From positions 1 through 14,349 of the forward strand of contig UQXG01000046.1 of the NCBI GenBank assembly GCA_900544945.1: a DNA stretch of 14,349 bases, written 5' to 3'. The notes below the pieces were generated by a model. It saw nothing but the letters and a program-made list of their open reading frames with translations. It had not been told where the DNA came from and searched no databases. Each line of letters opens with the position of its first letter. The stretch's first letter is position 1. The translations under genes and the position numbers were made by a program. This DNA comes from an uncultured Eubacteriales bacterium. Lineage in GTDB: Bacteria > Bacillota > Clostridia > Oscillospirales > Oscillospiraceae. Shown here piece by piece: positions 7,415 through 14,221 of this stretch.

Positions 7415-8047
7415 ATGAAATTACGGAAAATCGCGGCGGCGGTGCTGGCCTTTGCCGGAAGCCTCTTGCTGGCAGGCTCGGTTGTTGCCTGCCTGAGGGC
7501 GGTGAACCAACCGGCGGCATCCGCTCCCCAGACCGACGGGGTCCGGGATTTTGCCCTGGAATTTCTGGATACCCTGGACAAGGGGGACTTGGCCGGGGTG
7601 GAAAAATGCCTGTACGGAAGCCCGAACTTAGGGCTGGAGAAAGCACCGGACACGGAAAGCGGAAAGCAGCTCTGGCAGGCCTATCGGGACAGCATTACCG
7701 TAGACTACAGCGACGATTGCTACAGCGAGGGAACGAACATCTATCAGTCGGCCAAGGTGACTGCCCTGGATTTGCCCGCCACTATGGGAAAGCTCAACAG
7801 CACCGCGGCGGAAATTCTGAAAAACACCCTGGAAACCGCCGAAGATCCCACGGCTCTTCTCAATGAGGACGGCACCATTCCGGATACCCTGCGGCAGCAG
7901 GCCCTTTCCCAGGCTCTGACCCAGGTGCTTTCGGAAGGGACGACCGTCACCCGGGAGATGAATGTGCGGCTGGTCAAGCAGGACGGACAGTGGTGGGCAG
8001 TGCCCGACGGGGCGCTGCTGACAGTGCTGTCCGCAGGCCTGAATTAA
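7415..8047 (+). CDS. Predicted lipoprotein of unknown function
   Basis: I do not recognise a named family. The 210-residue protein starts with a basic n-region (MKLRK), a hydrophobic stretch to about residue 24, and a lipobox-like VVAC with Cys26, so it is probably a lipoprotein on the outer face of the membrane. A plain signal anchor is the alternative, since -3 is Val rather than Leu. The mature part has an acidic helical segment (DFALEFLDTLDKGDLAGVEK) and a C-terminal VRLVKQDGQWWAVPDGALL strand pair, a pattern common in small NTF2-like or DUF-type extracytoplasmic domains. The ATG at 7415 follows GAGGTGGAG. It is first in a four-gene operon, 12 bases before the glycosidase-like gene, and expression is driven by the extended -10 promoter upstream. 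Confidence 0.85.
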   Translation: MKLRKIAAAVLAFAGSLLLAGSVVACLRAVNQPAASAPQTDGVRDFALEFLDTLDKGDLAGVEKCLYGSPNLGLEKAPDTESGKQLWQAYRDSITVDYSDDCYSEGTNIYQSAKVTALDLPATMGKLNSTAAEILKNTLETAEDPTALLNEDGTIPDTLRQQALSQALTQVLSEGTTVTREMNVRLVKQDGQWWAVPDGALLTVLSAGLN

Positions 8048-8059
8048 AGGAGGCGGAAT

Positions 8060-9361
8060 ATGGGATATAAACCGAAATATGCCGCCAAAAACCGGAAGCA
8101 GGAGCCGGAGGTCATCCGCAGCCCCAAGCCGGAAACCCGGAAGCAGCGGCCTGCGAAAAAGCCCCGTTCCCGGGTGGGGAATATCGCCTGGATGGTGCTG
8201 ACGGCGGTGCTGGTGCCCCTTTGCACCTTTGCCGCCGTGAAAATTCTGGGACAGATGGTCTTCACAGTGGGTACACCCAAGGCTTCCGCCATCGGGAAAA
8301 CCAAGGACATGGCGGTGGTGGACAGCCTGGACGCCTACGCCCAGGAAAAAATGGGGGATGCCCAGTCGGTGCTGGCGGGGCTGAACACCTCAGATTTTAC
8401 CCTGCCCACCCAGCCGGAAACCGAGCCGCCCCACGAGCACTACACCATTCCCGCCGACGCGGCGGCAGCCCCGAAACCCAACCAGTCCCTCTACGGCTCC
8501 GTTCGGAAGCCAGAGGATATGGAGCCGGTGCTGGAGCAGGCAAAATGGGTGTTGGACGGTCAGAAGACCTATTTCCAGCCGAATCAGCAGATTTATGACG
8601 ACAGCATCATCCGCTACTATCTGGACGAGACCATTCTCGCCGTCACCTGGCAGGAGGTGCACGACGATTCCGTGTACACCTTCTCGGAGATCAAGGTAGA
8701 GGATGCCTCCCAGTTCCGGCGGCATCTGGCCGGAGGCGAGTACGGCTCCAACATCCAGTACCTGACCACGGAAATGGCGGAAACCGTCAATGCGGTGGTG
8801 GCCTCCGCCGGTGACTTCTACCGATTCCGGGACTTCGGCGCGGTGGTTTACCAGGGTCAGGCCAAGCGGGTGGAGGGCACCTATGCCGAAACCTGCTATA
8901 TTGACTTTAGCGGCGATATGCACTTCACCCGGGCAGGAGAGGTGCTGACCACGGAAGCCGTTCAGCAGTATGTGGACGAAAACAACATCAATTTCAGCCT
9001 GGCCTTTGGCCCCATTCTGGTGGACAATTACGAATTACAGGAGCATAGCTGGTACGGCGTAGGCGAAATCAACGAGGGCTATGCCCGTTCCGCTCTGTGC
9101 CAGATGGACAGCCTCCACTACTTGGTGGTTACCGCCAACACCACCGGCATCCACCAGACCATCCCCACGGTTGCCATGTTCGCCAAGAACATTGCCGCCA
9201 CCGGCTGCCGGATGGCCTACTGCCTGGACGGCGGGCAGACCGCTACCATCGTTATGAATAACGAGCTGGTGAACCGGCCTGTCTACGGTCAGCAGCGGAA
9301 AATCAGCGATATCATTTATTTTGCCACGGCGGTGCCGGAGGGAGGGACGGACAATGGATAA
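8060..9361 (+). CDS. Membrane-anchored phosphodiester glycosidase (NAGPA-like) family protein
   Basis: The C-terminal half (about residues 250-425) matches the phosphodiester glycosidase domain, whose best-known member is the mammalian enzyme that removes GlcNAc from GlcNAc-phosphomannose; bacterial members are poorly characterised. The family signature is clear: YCLDGGQTATIV with Asp390, then NELVNRPVYGQQRKISDIIYF. The usual LDGGGS is LDGGQT here. The first 40 residues are very basic and cytoplasmic, followed by one transmembrane helix at about 41-62, so the enzyme domain sits outside the cell. Residues about 110-240 are unrecognised and may be a linker or partner domain. The ATG follows AAAGGAGG; the stop overlaps the next gene by 8 bases. 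A glycan or teichoic-acid-like substrate is inference. Confidence 0.82.
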   Translation: MGYKPKYAAKNRKQEPEVIRSPKPETRKQRPAKKPRSRVGNIAWMVLTAVLVPLCTFAAVKILGQMVFTVGTPKASAIGKTKDMAVVDSLDAYAQEKMGDAQSVLAGLNTSDFTLPTQPETEPPHEHYTIPADAAAAPKPNQSLYGSVRKPEDMEPVLEQAKWVLDGQKTYFQPNQQIYDDSIIRYYLDETILAVTWQEVHDDSVYTFSEIKVEDASQFRRHLAGGEYGSNIQYLTTEMAETVNAVVASAGDFYRFRDFGAVVYQGQAKRVEGTYAETCYIDFSGDMHFTRAGEVLTTEAVQQYVDENNINFSLAFGPILVDNYELQEHSWYGVGEINEGYARSALCQMDSLHYLVVTANTTGIHQTIPTVAMFAKNIAATGCRMAYCLDGGQTATIVMNNELVNRPVYGQQRKISDIIYFATAVPEGGTDNG

Positions 9362-10352
9362 GGTTGCCCTGTACGCAGGCGGCACCCCCATCTACTGGTG
9401 CAGCTTGGCTCTGACCCTGGGGACGATCGTTGCCGTCTGCTTTTTCCTGTCCTTCTATCTCGGCAAAAGCGGCAACGCCGCCGCGGGCTTTGCCGCGGTG
9501 CCGGTGGGAATCCTGCTGAGCCTGGTGCTGGCTCGGTTTTTCCACTGGTACTGTCAGGCAGACAGCTACGAAAACTTCCGGGCGGCGATGACGGACTTTT
9601 CCGGCGGGGGCTTTGCGCTCATGGGAGCCTTCTTAGGCTGCACCCTGGCCGCCTGCCTGACGAGAATTCTGCGTCTTCAGCGAAATCTGCCGGAAATGCT
9701 GGATGCCCTGTCCCTGGGCGGCTGCGCGGGAATTGTGGTGGGGCGGCTTTCCGCTCTGTTCAACGCCACCGACCGGGGGCAGGTGCTGGCAAATTTCCGG
9801 AGTCTGCCCATTGCCAGTCCCGTGAGCAACGCGGTTTCCGGGGCGGTGGAGTACCGGCTGGCCACCTTCGCTCTCCAGTCTATCGCCGCTTTTGTACTGT
9901 TTGTGATTCTGGCGGCCTTTTATCTGCGGGGGCAGAAGGGGGGAAAGCTTCGGGACGGGGATACCTGCCTGATTTTTCTGATGCTCTACGGCTGCACCCA
10001 GGTGGTGCTGGACAGCACCCGCTATGACTCCCTGTTCTTCCGGAGCAACGGCTTTGTCAGCGTGGTGCAGGTGCTGGGAGCCCTGGGCCTTGCCCTGGCT
10101 GTGGTGGTGTTCGCCCGGCGAATGGTGAAGGCCAGAGGCTTCCGGGCCTGGAACATCTTCCTGTGGCTGCTCATCGCCCTGGCTCTGACCGGGGCCGGGT
10201 ACATGGAGTATTACGTTCAGCGCCGGGGCAACGAGGCCCTTTTTGCCTACAGCGTCATGAGTGCCTGCCTGTTGGCGGCATCCGTACTGACCCTTTTCAT
10301 GCGGGCTCTGGCGGTAAAGGTGGAGAAGCGGTATTATGGAACTGACGATTAA
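9354..10352 (+). CDS. Divergent Lgt-like (prolipoprotein diacylglyceryl transferase family) membrane protein
   Basis: This 332-residue polytopic membrane protein has the Lgt layout: an arginine-bearing helix (LARFFHWY), a glycine-rich turn (SGGGFALMGAFLG, 83-95), GRLSALFNATDRG (130-142) and a later LYGCTQVVLDSTRYDS. True Lgt moves diacylglycerol from phosphatidylglycerol to the lipobox cysteine. Against E. coli Lgt, Arg131 and the late arginine are kept, but the essential His of the HGG motif is replaced (Met90 region), the asparagine after GR is Ala134, and the glutamate of NGE is Thr139. It is thus probably a paralogue with altered or lost activity, not the housekeeping enzyme. The ATG at 9354 has GGAGGG seven bases upstream and overlaps the previous stop as ATGGATAA. 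It may act on the lipoprotein encoded first in the operon. Confidence 0.75.
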   Translation: MDKVALYAGGTPIYWCSLALTLGTIVAVCFFLSFYLGKSGNAAAGFAAVPVGILLSLVLARFFHWYCQADSYENFRAAMTDFSGGGFALMGAFLGCTLAACLTRILRLQRNLPEMLDALSLGGCAGIVVGRLSALFNATDRGQVLANFRSLPIASPVSNAVSGAVEYRLATFALQSIAAFVLFVILAAFYLRGQKGGKLRDGDTCLIFLMLYGCTQVVLDSTRYDSLFFRSNGFVSVVQVLGALGLALAVVVFARRMVKARGFRAWNIFLWLLIALALTGAGYMEYYVQRRGNEALFAYSVMSACLLAASVLTLFMRALAVKVEKRYYGTDD

Positions 10353-10860
10353 CGAAAAGGCTTATTCTGTGGAGAAGCTTCTGGGCAAGGGCAAGGGAGG
10401 CTATTCCTACCTGGTTTCCGATGGGGCGGGGGAGTACGTCATCAAGCAGATTCACCACGAACCCTGCGATTATTACCGGTTTGGAGACAAGCTGGCCTCC
10501 GAGCGCCGGGACTATGCCCGGCTGAAGGCCATCGGCATCCCCATGCCGGAGCTGCTGGCGGTGGACGAGACCGGGGAAAGAATCCTGAAGGAGTACATTC
10601 CCGGGGACACCATAGACCGCTATGTGCTGGCCAGTCGGATGGAGGAAAGCTTTTATCGGCAGATTGAGGGCATGTGCCGTCTGCTGTATCCGGCGAATAC
10701 CAATATCGACTATTTTCCCACAAACTTTGTCGTCCGGGACGGGATGCTTTTCTATGTAGACTACGAGTGCAACGACTATATGGACGCGTGGAATTATGAG
10801 AATTGGGGCAGCCGTTATTGGTGGCGGTCGCCGGAGTTTCTGGAACGCTTTGGAACCTAA
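10336..10860 (+). CDS. Small protein-kinase-like protein
   Basis: The 174-residue protein has a compact kinase fold. LGKGKGGYSYLV (16-27) is a glycine-rich nucleotide loop, VIK with Lys37 matches the VAIK lysine, Glu56 may be the helix-C glutamate, and EYIPGDTID resembles a hinge. IDYFPTN with Asp125 and Asn130 keeps the D-x4-N spacing of the HRDxxxxN catalytic loop, and FYVDYE with Asp142 stands for the DFG aspartate. The large C-lobe helices after this are mostly missing, so it is nearer to RIO, Bud32 or small-molecule kinases than to Hanks-type kinases. It overlaps the Lgt-like gene by 17 bases and closes the operon. Substrate, protein or lipid/sugar, is unknown. A MITE begins on the base after its stop. 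Confidence 0.75.
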   Translation: MELTINEKAYSVEKLLGKGKGGYSYLVSDGAGEYVIKQIHHEPCDYYRFGDKLASERRDYARLKAIGIPMPELLAVDETGERILKEYIPGDTIDRYVLASRMEESFYRQIEGMCRLLYPANTNIDYFPTNFVVRDGMLFYVDYECNDYMDAWNYENWGSRYWWRSPEFLERFGT

Positions 10861-11079
10861 GGAGCCTCTGAATAAATCGTCTGCGGCTGGATAGCGGATC
10901 TTTTCCCCTATCCGTGCGGCTTCAAAAGTGGGAAATATAGCGCAGCCGTTGCCAGCGCAAGCTGGCTTACGGATGCGGCATACCCCTTGCGGGTACATAC
11001 AGTATTCCTCCGCTTTTGAACCCTTCGGCTAGAGAAAAATCTCTCGCTCCCAGCTCTTGCCGATTTAATCAGAGGCTCC
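10861..11079. mobile_element. 219-bp MITE with CTAA target duplication
   Basis: Terminal inverted repeats 10861-10879 and 11061-11079 match at 18 of 19 positions, starting GGAGCCTCTGA and ending AAATCG. The element is flanked by CTAA on both sides (10857-10860 and 11080-11083). Inside are a second inverted pair around TTCAAAAG (10921-10928) and CTTTTGAA (11013-11020) and small hairpins at 10951-10966, 10981-10995 and 11031-11044. It encodes no protein. The 4-base CTAA fits the YTAR target duplication known for the IS5 group, so mobilisation in trans by an IS5-like transposase is a reasonable inference; no transposase is in the window. Confidence 0.85.
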
Positions 11080-11081
11080 CT

Positions 11082-11116
11082 AAAAAACCCGGAAAGCCGA
11101 GGCTTTCCGGGTTTTT
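11082..11116. terminator. Bidirectional terminator between kinase-like gene and ROK gene
   Basis: An 11-bp stem, CCCGGAAAGCC with GGCTTTCCGGG, is preceded by six adenines and followed by five thymines, so it can end transcripts from both strands. It serves the convergent kinase-like operon and the ROK gene. The MITE now separates it from the kinase-like stop codon by about 220 bases. Confidence 0.9.
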
Positions 11117-11125
11117 CCTATGTAC

Positions 11126-12073
11126 TTACTTTCCGAAGGCATCCAGTGCCAGCTTGAAAGCGCCGTAAGCGCCGGCATCGTTGCCCAGAGAAGCCAGGGC
11201 AAACCGAGCGCCGGAGGCGGCGTGGAAGACGTACTTCTTGAAGTAGGGAATAATGCCGTCCAGAAGCACCTGTCCGGCTTTGCTGACGCCGCCGCCGATG
11301 ACCACCACCTCGGGATCGACGACAGAGCAGACGTTGCCCAGGAACTCGCCCATGTACCGGTAGACCTGATCGAGAATGGCAAGAGCCTCTTTGTCCCCGG
11401 CCTTGCCCGCGTCAAAGATGTCCTTGCAGGTCATGTTTTCCAGGGAGCGTAGGCTGCTGGGGGCATCGGTGGCTGCCAGGTGACGCTGAGCCAGCCGCAC
11501 AACACCGGTGGCGGAGCAGTACTGCTCCACGCAGCCGTACTTGCCGCAGTTGCATTGCAGGGTTTCATCCCGGTTGAGAAGCAGGTGGCCGATCTCCGCG
11601 CCGGAGCCGTGGGCACCGTGAAGAAGGTTCCCATCCACGACGATGCCGCCGCCCACACCGGTGCCCAGGGTGACGAAGAGCATATTGTCGCAGCCCTTGC
11701 CGCCGCCCTTCCAGTATTCGCCCAGAGCCGCCACGTTGGCATCGTTGCCCGCCTTCACCGGGAAGCCCGTGAGCTTGGACAGATCCTCGGCGATGTTGAA
11801 CACGCCCCAGCCCAGGTTTACGCAGCGGTTCACAACGCCCTTGCCGTTGACCGCGCCGGGCACGCCGATGCCGATGCCCAGAATGTCGGACGCGGGAATC
11901 TTATGGGAAGCCAGATACTCCTTGACGGAAGCGGCGATGTCCGGCAAAATCTGATCGCCGCCGTTTGCGGTGACGGTGGGAATCTCCCATTTGTCGAGCA
12001 TGGTGCCGTTTTCGTCAAAATAGGCGATCTTGACGGTAGTGCCGCCCAGATCAATGCCAAAGCCGTATTTCAT
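11126..12073 (-). CDS. ROK family sugar kinase, glucokinase-like
   Basis: ROK kinases phosphorylate glucose, GlcNAc or related hexoses at the 6-position with ATP. The 315-residue protein has the phosphate loop GIDLGGTTVK (6-15), catalytic Asp111 in GNDAN, the GTGVGGG nucleotide segment, sugar-contact Glu160 and His163 in AEIGH, and the zinc set His163, Cys174, Cys176, Cys181 in CNCGKYGC. VVIGGG lies near the C-terminus. There is no N-terminal DNA-binding domain, so it is an enzyme and not a NagC/XylR-type repressor. Start is the ATG at 12073, preceded by AGGAGGG. It diverges from pgi, which favours glucose (glcK), but GlcNAc is not excluded given nagA in the window. Confidence 0.92.
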   Translation of the reverse strand: MKYGFGIDLGGTTVKIAYFDENGTMLDKWEIPTVTANGGDQILPDIAASVKEYLASHKIPASDILGIGIGVPGAVNGKGVVNRCVNLGWGVFNIAEDLSKLTGFPVKAGNDANVAALGEYWKGGGKGCDNMLFVTLGTGVGGGIVVDGNLLHGAHGSGAEIGHLLLNRDETLQCNCGKYGCVEQYCSATGVVRLAQRHLAATDAPSSLRSLENMTCKDIFDAGKAGDKEALAILDQVYRYMGEFLGNVCSVVDPEVVVIGGGVSKAGQVLLDGIIPYFKKYVFHAASGARFALASLGNDAGAYGAFKLALDAFGK

Positions 12074-12106
12074 AAGGGTCGCCCTCCTAATATGTTGGAT
12101 GTCTCT

Positions 12107-12112
12107 ATTATA
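12107..12112 (-). promoter_or_regulatory. -10 box for the ROK gene
   Basis: A perfect TATAAT on the minus strand lies about 34 bases before the ROK ATG. No convincing -35 is found 16 to 18 bases upstream (CTGGCT-like at best), so the promoter may need an activator or be weak. Confidence 0.45.
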
Positions 12113-12169
12113 CATATTCCGCGGAAAAAAGCCAGCCCCTAACGAAAATTACAGAAAGAAAAGTTTTAC

Positions 12170-12198
12170 TTGCGTTTGGCTCTGGTTTGCGGTAGAAT
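12170..12198 (+). promoter_or_regulatory. Probable pgi promoter
   Basis: TTGCGT (12170-12175) and TAGAAT (12193-12198) are spaced 17 bases apart, giving a leader of about 30 bases. It is back to back with the ROK promoter in the same 160-bp region. Confidence 0.6.
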
Positions 12199-12233
12199 AC
12201 AGTCGTACTTTGAGAAAGGACGTGTTCCATTAC

Positions 12234-13538
12234 ATGATTAAAGTTGACATCTCCAACGTCTGGGGCCAGCTGACCCTGGGCGACCTGCTGGCTATGGAAA
12301 AGGAAGTGGCCGATGCCCACACCACCCTGGTGGACGGCACCGGTGAGGGCAACGATTTCCTGGGCTGGCTGAACCTGCCCGTTCGGGAGCCTACCGAGGA
12401 AATTAAGCGCATCCAGTCCGCCGCCAAGAAGATTCGGGAAAACAGCGATGTGTTCGTGGTCATCGGCATCGGCGGCTCCTACCTGGGCCCCCGGGCTGCC
12501 ATTGAGCTGCTGCAAGGCCCCAACCACAACATCGGCAAGGGCAAGGGCAATCCCCAGATTTTCTTTGCCGGCAACGGCCTGAGCACCCGTCATTGGAACG
12601 AGCTTCAGGGTCTGCTGGAGGATAAGGACTTCTCCATCGCCATCATCTCCAAGTCCGGCACCACCACCGAGCCTGCCATCGCCACCCGTGCCCTGCGCTG
12701 GATGCTGGAGCGCAAATATGGCACTGCCGGTGCCAAGGAGCGGATCTTCGCCATCACCGATCCCTGCAAGGGTGCCCTGCGCCAGATGGCTACCGAAGAG
12801 GGCTGGGAGACCTTTGTTATCCCTCAGAACGTTGGCGGCCGGTACTCCGTGCTGACCCCCGTGGGTCTGCTTCCTCTGGCGGTGGCGGGCATCGACATCA
12901 TGGAAATGATGAACGGCGCCATGGATGCCAAGGAGACCTATGATCTGCGCTCCTTCGAAAACCCCGTCTGGCAGTATGCCGCCGTGCGGAACCTGCTGTA
13001 CCGCAACGGCAAGGCCATTGAGATCTTCGAGTCCTTCGAGCCCGGCTTCAAGATGTTCGGCGGCTGGTGGCAGCAGCTCTTCGGCGAGTCCGAGGGCAAG
13101 GACGGCAAGGGCATCTTCCCGGCAACCGCCGAGTTCACCGCCGACCTGCACTCCCTGGGTCAGATGATCCAGTCCGGTGTCCGGAACATTTTCGAGACCA
13201 TGGTGCGTTTTGACGCTCCCGAGAAGAAGATGGTCATTGGCGGCGACGCCAAGAACCTGGACGGCCTGAACTACCTGGAGGGTCGTACCCTGGACTTCGT
13301 GGACGAGAAGGCTTTCCTCGGCACTCTGGCTGCCCACGTGGACGGCGGCGTGCCCGTCATCACCATGGACTGCGGAGAGCTGAACGACCGGAAGGTGGGC
13401 GAGCTGTTCTACTTCCTGGAGCTCAGCTGCGGCGTTTCCGCCTATATCCTGGGCGTGAACCCCTTCAACCAGCCCGGTGTGGAGCTGTACAAGCGCAATA
13501 TGTTCCAGCTGCTGGGCAAGCCCGGCTACGAAAAGTAA
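12234..13538 (+). CDS. pgi: Glucose-6-phosphate isomerase
   Basis: Pgi interconverts glucose-6-phosphate and fructose-6-phosphate in glycolysis and gluconeogenesis. The 434-residue protein is the short Firmicute form. It shows GIGGSYLGPRAA from residue 78, the phosphate-binding SKSGTT at 139-144, GGRYSVLTPVGLLP (family signature), HSLGQMIQSG, and a C-terminal segment with GVELYKRN carrying the conserved Lys. The frame stays open upstream to 12030, but that part overlaps the divergent ROK gene; the ATG at 12234 fits the family N-terminus. Its ribosome site, GAAAGGA ending at 12220, is 13 bases away, longer than usual; a GTG at 12222 is too close to it. Codon choice is strongly biased to GGC, CTG, AAG and GAG, as expected for high expression. 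Confidence 0.96.
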   Translation: MIKVDISNVWGQLTLGDLLAMEKEVADAHTTLVDGTGEGNDFLGWLNLPVREPTEEIKRIQSAAKKIRENSDVFVVIGIGGSYLGPRAAIELLQGPNHNIGKGKGNPQIFFAGNGLSTRHWNELQGLLEDKDFSIAIISKSGTTTEPAIATRALRWMLERKYGTAGAKERIFAITDPCKGALRQMATEEGWETFVIPQNVGGRYSVLTPVGLLPLAVAGIDIMEMMNGAMDAKETYDLRSFENPVWQYAAVRNLLYRNGKAIEIFESFEPGFKMFGGWWQQLFGESEGKDGKGIFPATAEFTADLHSLGQMIQSGVRNIFETMVRFDAPEKKMVIGGDAKNLDGLNYLEGRTLDFVDEKAFLGTLAAHVDGGVPVITMDCGELNDRKVGELFYFLELSCGVSAYILGVNPFNQPGVELYKRNMFQLLGKPGYEK

Positions 13539-13548
13539 GCACCTTTTG

Positions 13549-13584
13549 CCGGAGAGGACGGCCTGTCCTCTCCGGTACTTTTTT
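13549..13584 (+). terminator. Rho-independent terminator of pgi
   Basis: A perfect 11-bp stem, CCGGAGAGGAC with GTCCTCTCCGG, encloses GGCCT and is followed by TAC and six thymines. It starts 11 bases after the pgi stop, so pgi is a single-gene transcript. Confidence 0.92.
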
Positions 13585-13622
13585 CCAAAATGAAAACTCT
13601 TGGGAAAAACGCAAAATAGTAG

Positions 13623-13651
13623 TTGCAAATTTTTCCGTTTACTGGTAGAAT
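13623..13651 (+). promoter_or_regulatory. Promoter of the small P-loop gene
   Basis: TTGCAA (13623-13628), 17 bases, then TAGAAT (13646-13651) preceded by TGG make an extended -10 promoter. The predicted leader is about 33 bases. It lies downstream of the pgi terminator, so the following gene is independently expressed. Confidence 0.75.
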
Positions 13652-13690
13652 GTGCATAAGCCAAAAAACAAAGGCAAGGAGGATATTCCT

Positions 13691-14098
13691 ATGATTCATG
13701 TTATTATGGGCCTGAAGGGCTCCGGCAAAACAAAGAAGCTGATCGACGCCATCAACGGCGCGGTGGCAGAAGCCCACGGCGATGTGGTGTGCATCGAGTA
13801 CGGCAGAAAGCTGACCTACGATCTTTCCTATAAGGTTCGCCTGGTGGACTCCAAGGAGTACGGCATTTCCAGCAGCGAGATGCTCAAGGGCTTCCTGAGC
13901 GGTCTGCACGCCGGCAATTTCGATATTACCAACGTCTTTATTGATAACCTGTACAAGACCATCGGTGCCGACCTGGCTGCTGCCGAGGACTTTGTGGCCT
14001 GGTGTGCCAAGTTTGCCGCCGACAATAAGATGGAGATCACCATCACCATCTCCGAAGACCCCGCCAAGGCCAGCGAGGGCATGAAGCAGTATCTGTAA
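13691..14098 (+). CDS. Small P-loop NTPase-like protein, function unknown
   Basis: I do not recognise a named family. The 135-residue protein begins almost at once with a Walker A motif, GLKGSGKT at residues 7-14. A Walker B-like strand VFIDN with Asp85 follows, and the last strand is MEITITISED. The size and order resemble a minimal RecA-like or thymidine-kinase-like core, but no zinc-binding cysteines of thymidine kinase are present. It is cytosolic, with no membrane segment. The ATG at 13691 has AAGGAGG eight bases upstream; an in-frame ATG at 13652 lies within the promoter -10 region and is rejected. The gene has its own promoter and terminator, so no operon partner hints at its role. Codon use is like pgi, suggesting good expression. 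Confidence 0.85.
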   Translation: MIHVIMGLKGSGKTKKLIDAINGAVAEAHGDVVCIEYGRKLTYDLSYKVRLVDSKEYGISSSEMLKGFLSGLHAGNFDITNVFIDNLYKTIGADLAAAEDFVAWCAKFAADNKMEITITISEDPAKASEGMKQYL

Positions 14099-14112
14099 GA
14101 ATACATCCTTTG

Positions 14113-14141
14113 CCGCCGCAGCGTTCGCTGCGGCGGTTTTT
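14113..14141 (+). terminator. Rho-independent terminator of the P-loop gene
   Basis: The stem CCGCCGCAGCG with CGCTGCGGCGG encloses TT (in practice a UUCG-type tight loop) and runs straight into five thymines. Confidence 0.93.
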
Positions 14142-14171
14142 CGATATGCGAAAGGGACGGAAGGATATGCT

Positions 14172-14210
14172 TGTCATTGCGAACCAGCCCGCAGGCTGGT
14201 GTGGCAATCC
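14172..14210 (+). repeat. Third copy of the covarying hairpin unit
   Basis: The unit reads TGTC, ATTGC, GA, stem ACCAGCC, loop CGCA, stem GGCTGGT, GTG, GCAAT, CC. It shares the framework of the two units at 4460-4501 and 4551-4592 but has a different, fully paired stem. Here it is in the plus orientation, and no inverted partner is seen before the window ends. Confidence 0.85.
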
Positions 14211-14221
14211 GTTCCCCAAAG

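Noticed and set aside
10861..11079. Full insertion sequence with transposase
   Set aside because: Only 219 bp between the ends and no coding frame with transposase features; it is non-autonomous.
12030..12233. N-terminal extension of Pgi
   Set aside because: It would start inside the divergent ROK gene and cross the pgi promoter.
12108..13664. Long minus-strand open frame (518 codons) opposite pgi
   Set aside because: It mirrors the pgi codon pattern, is rich in His, Leu, Val and Gly with no recognisable motif, and lacks a ribosome site. GC-rich genes with biased third bases open the opposite strand.
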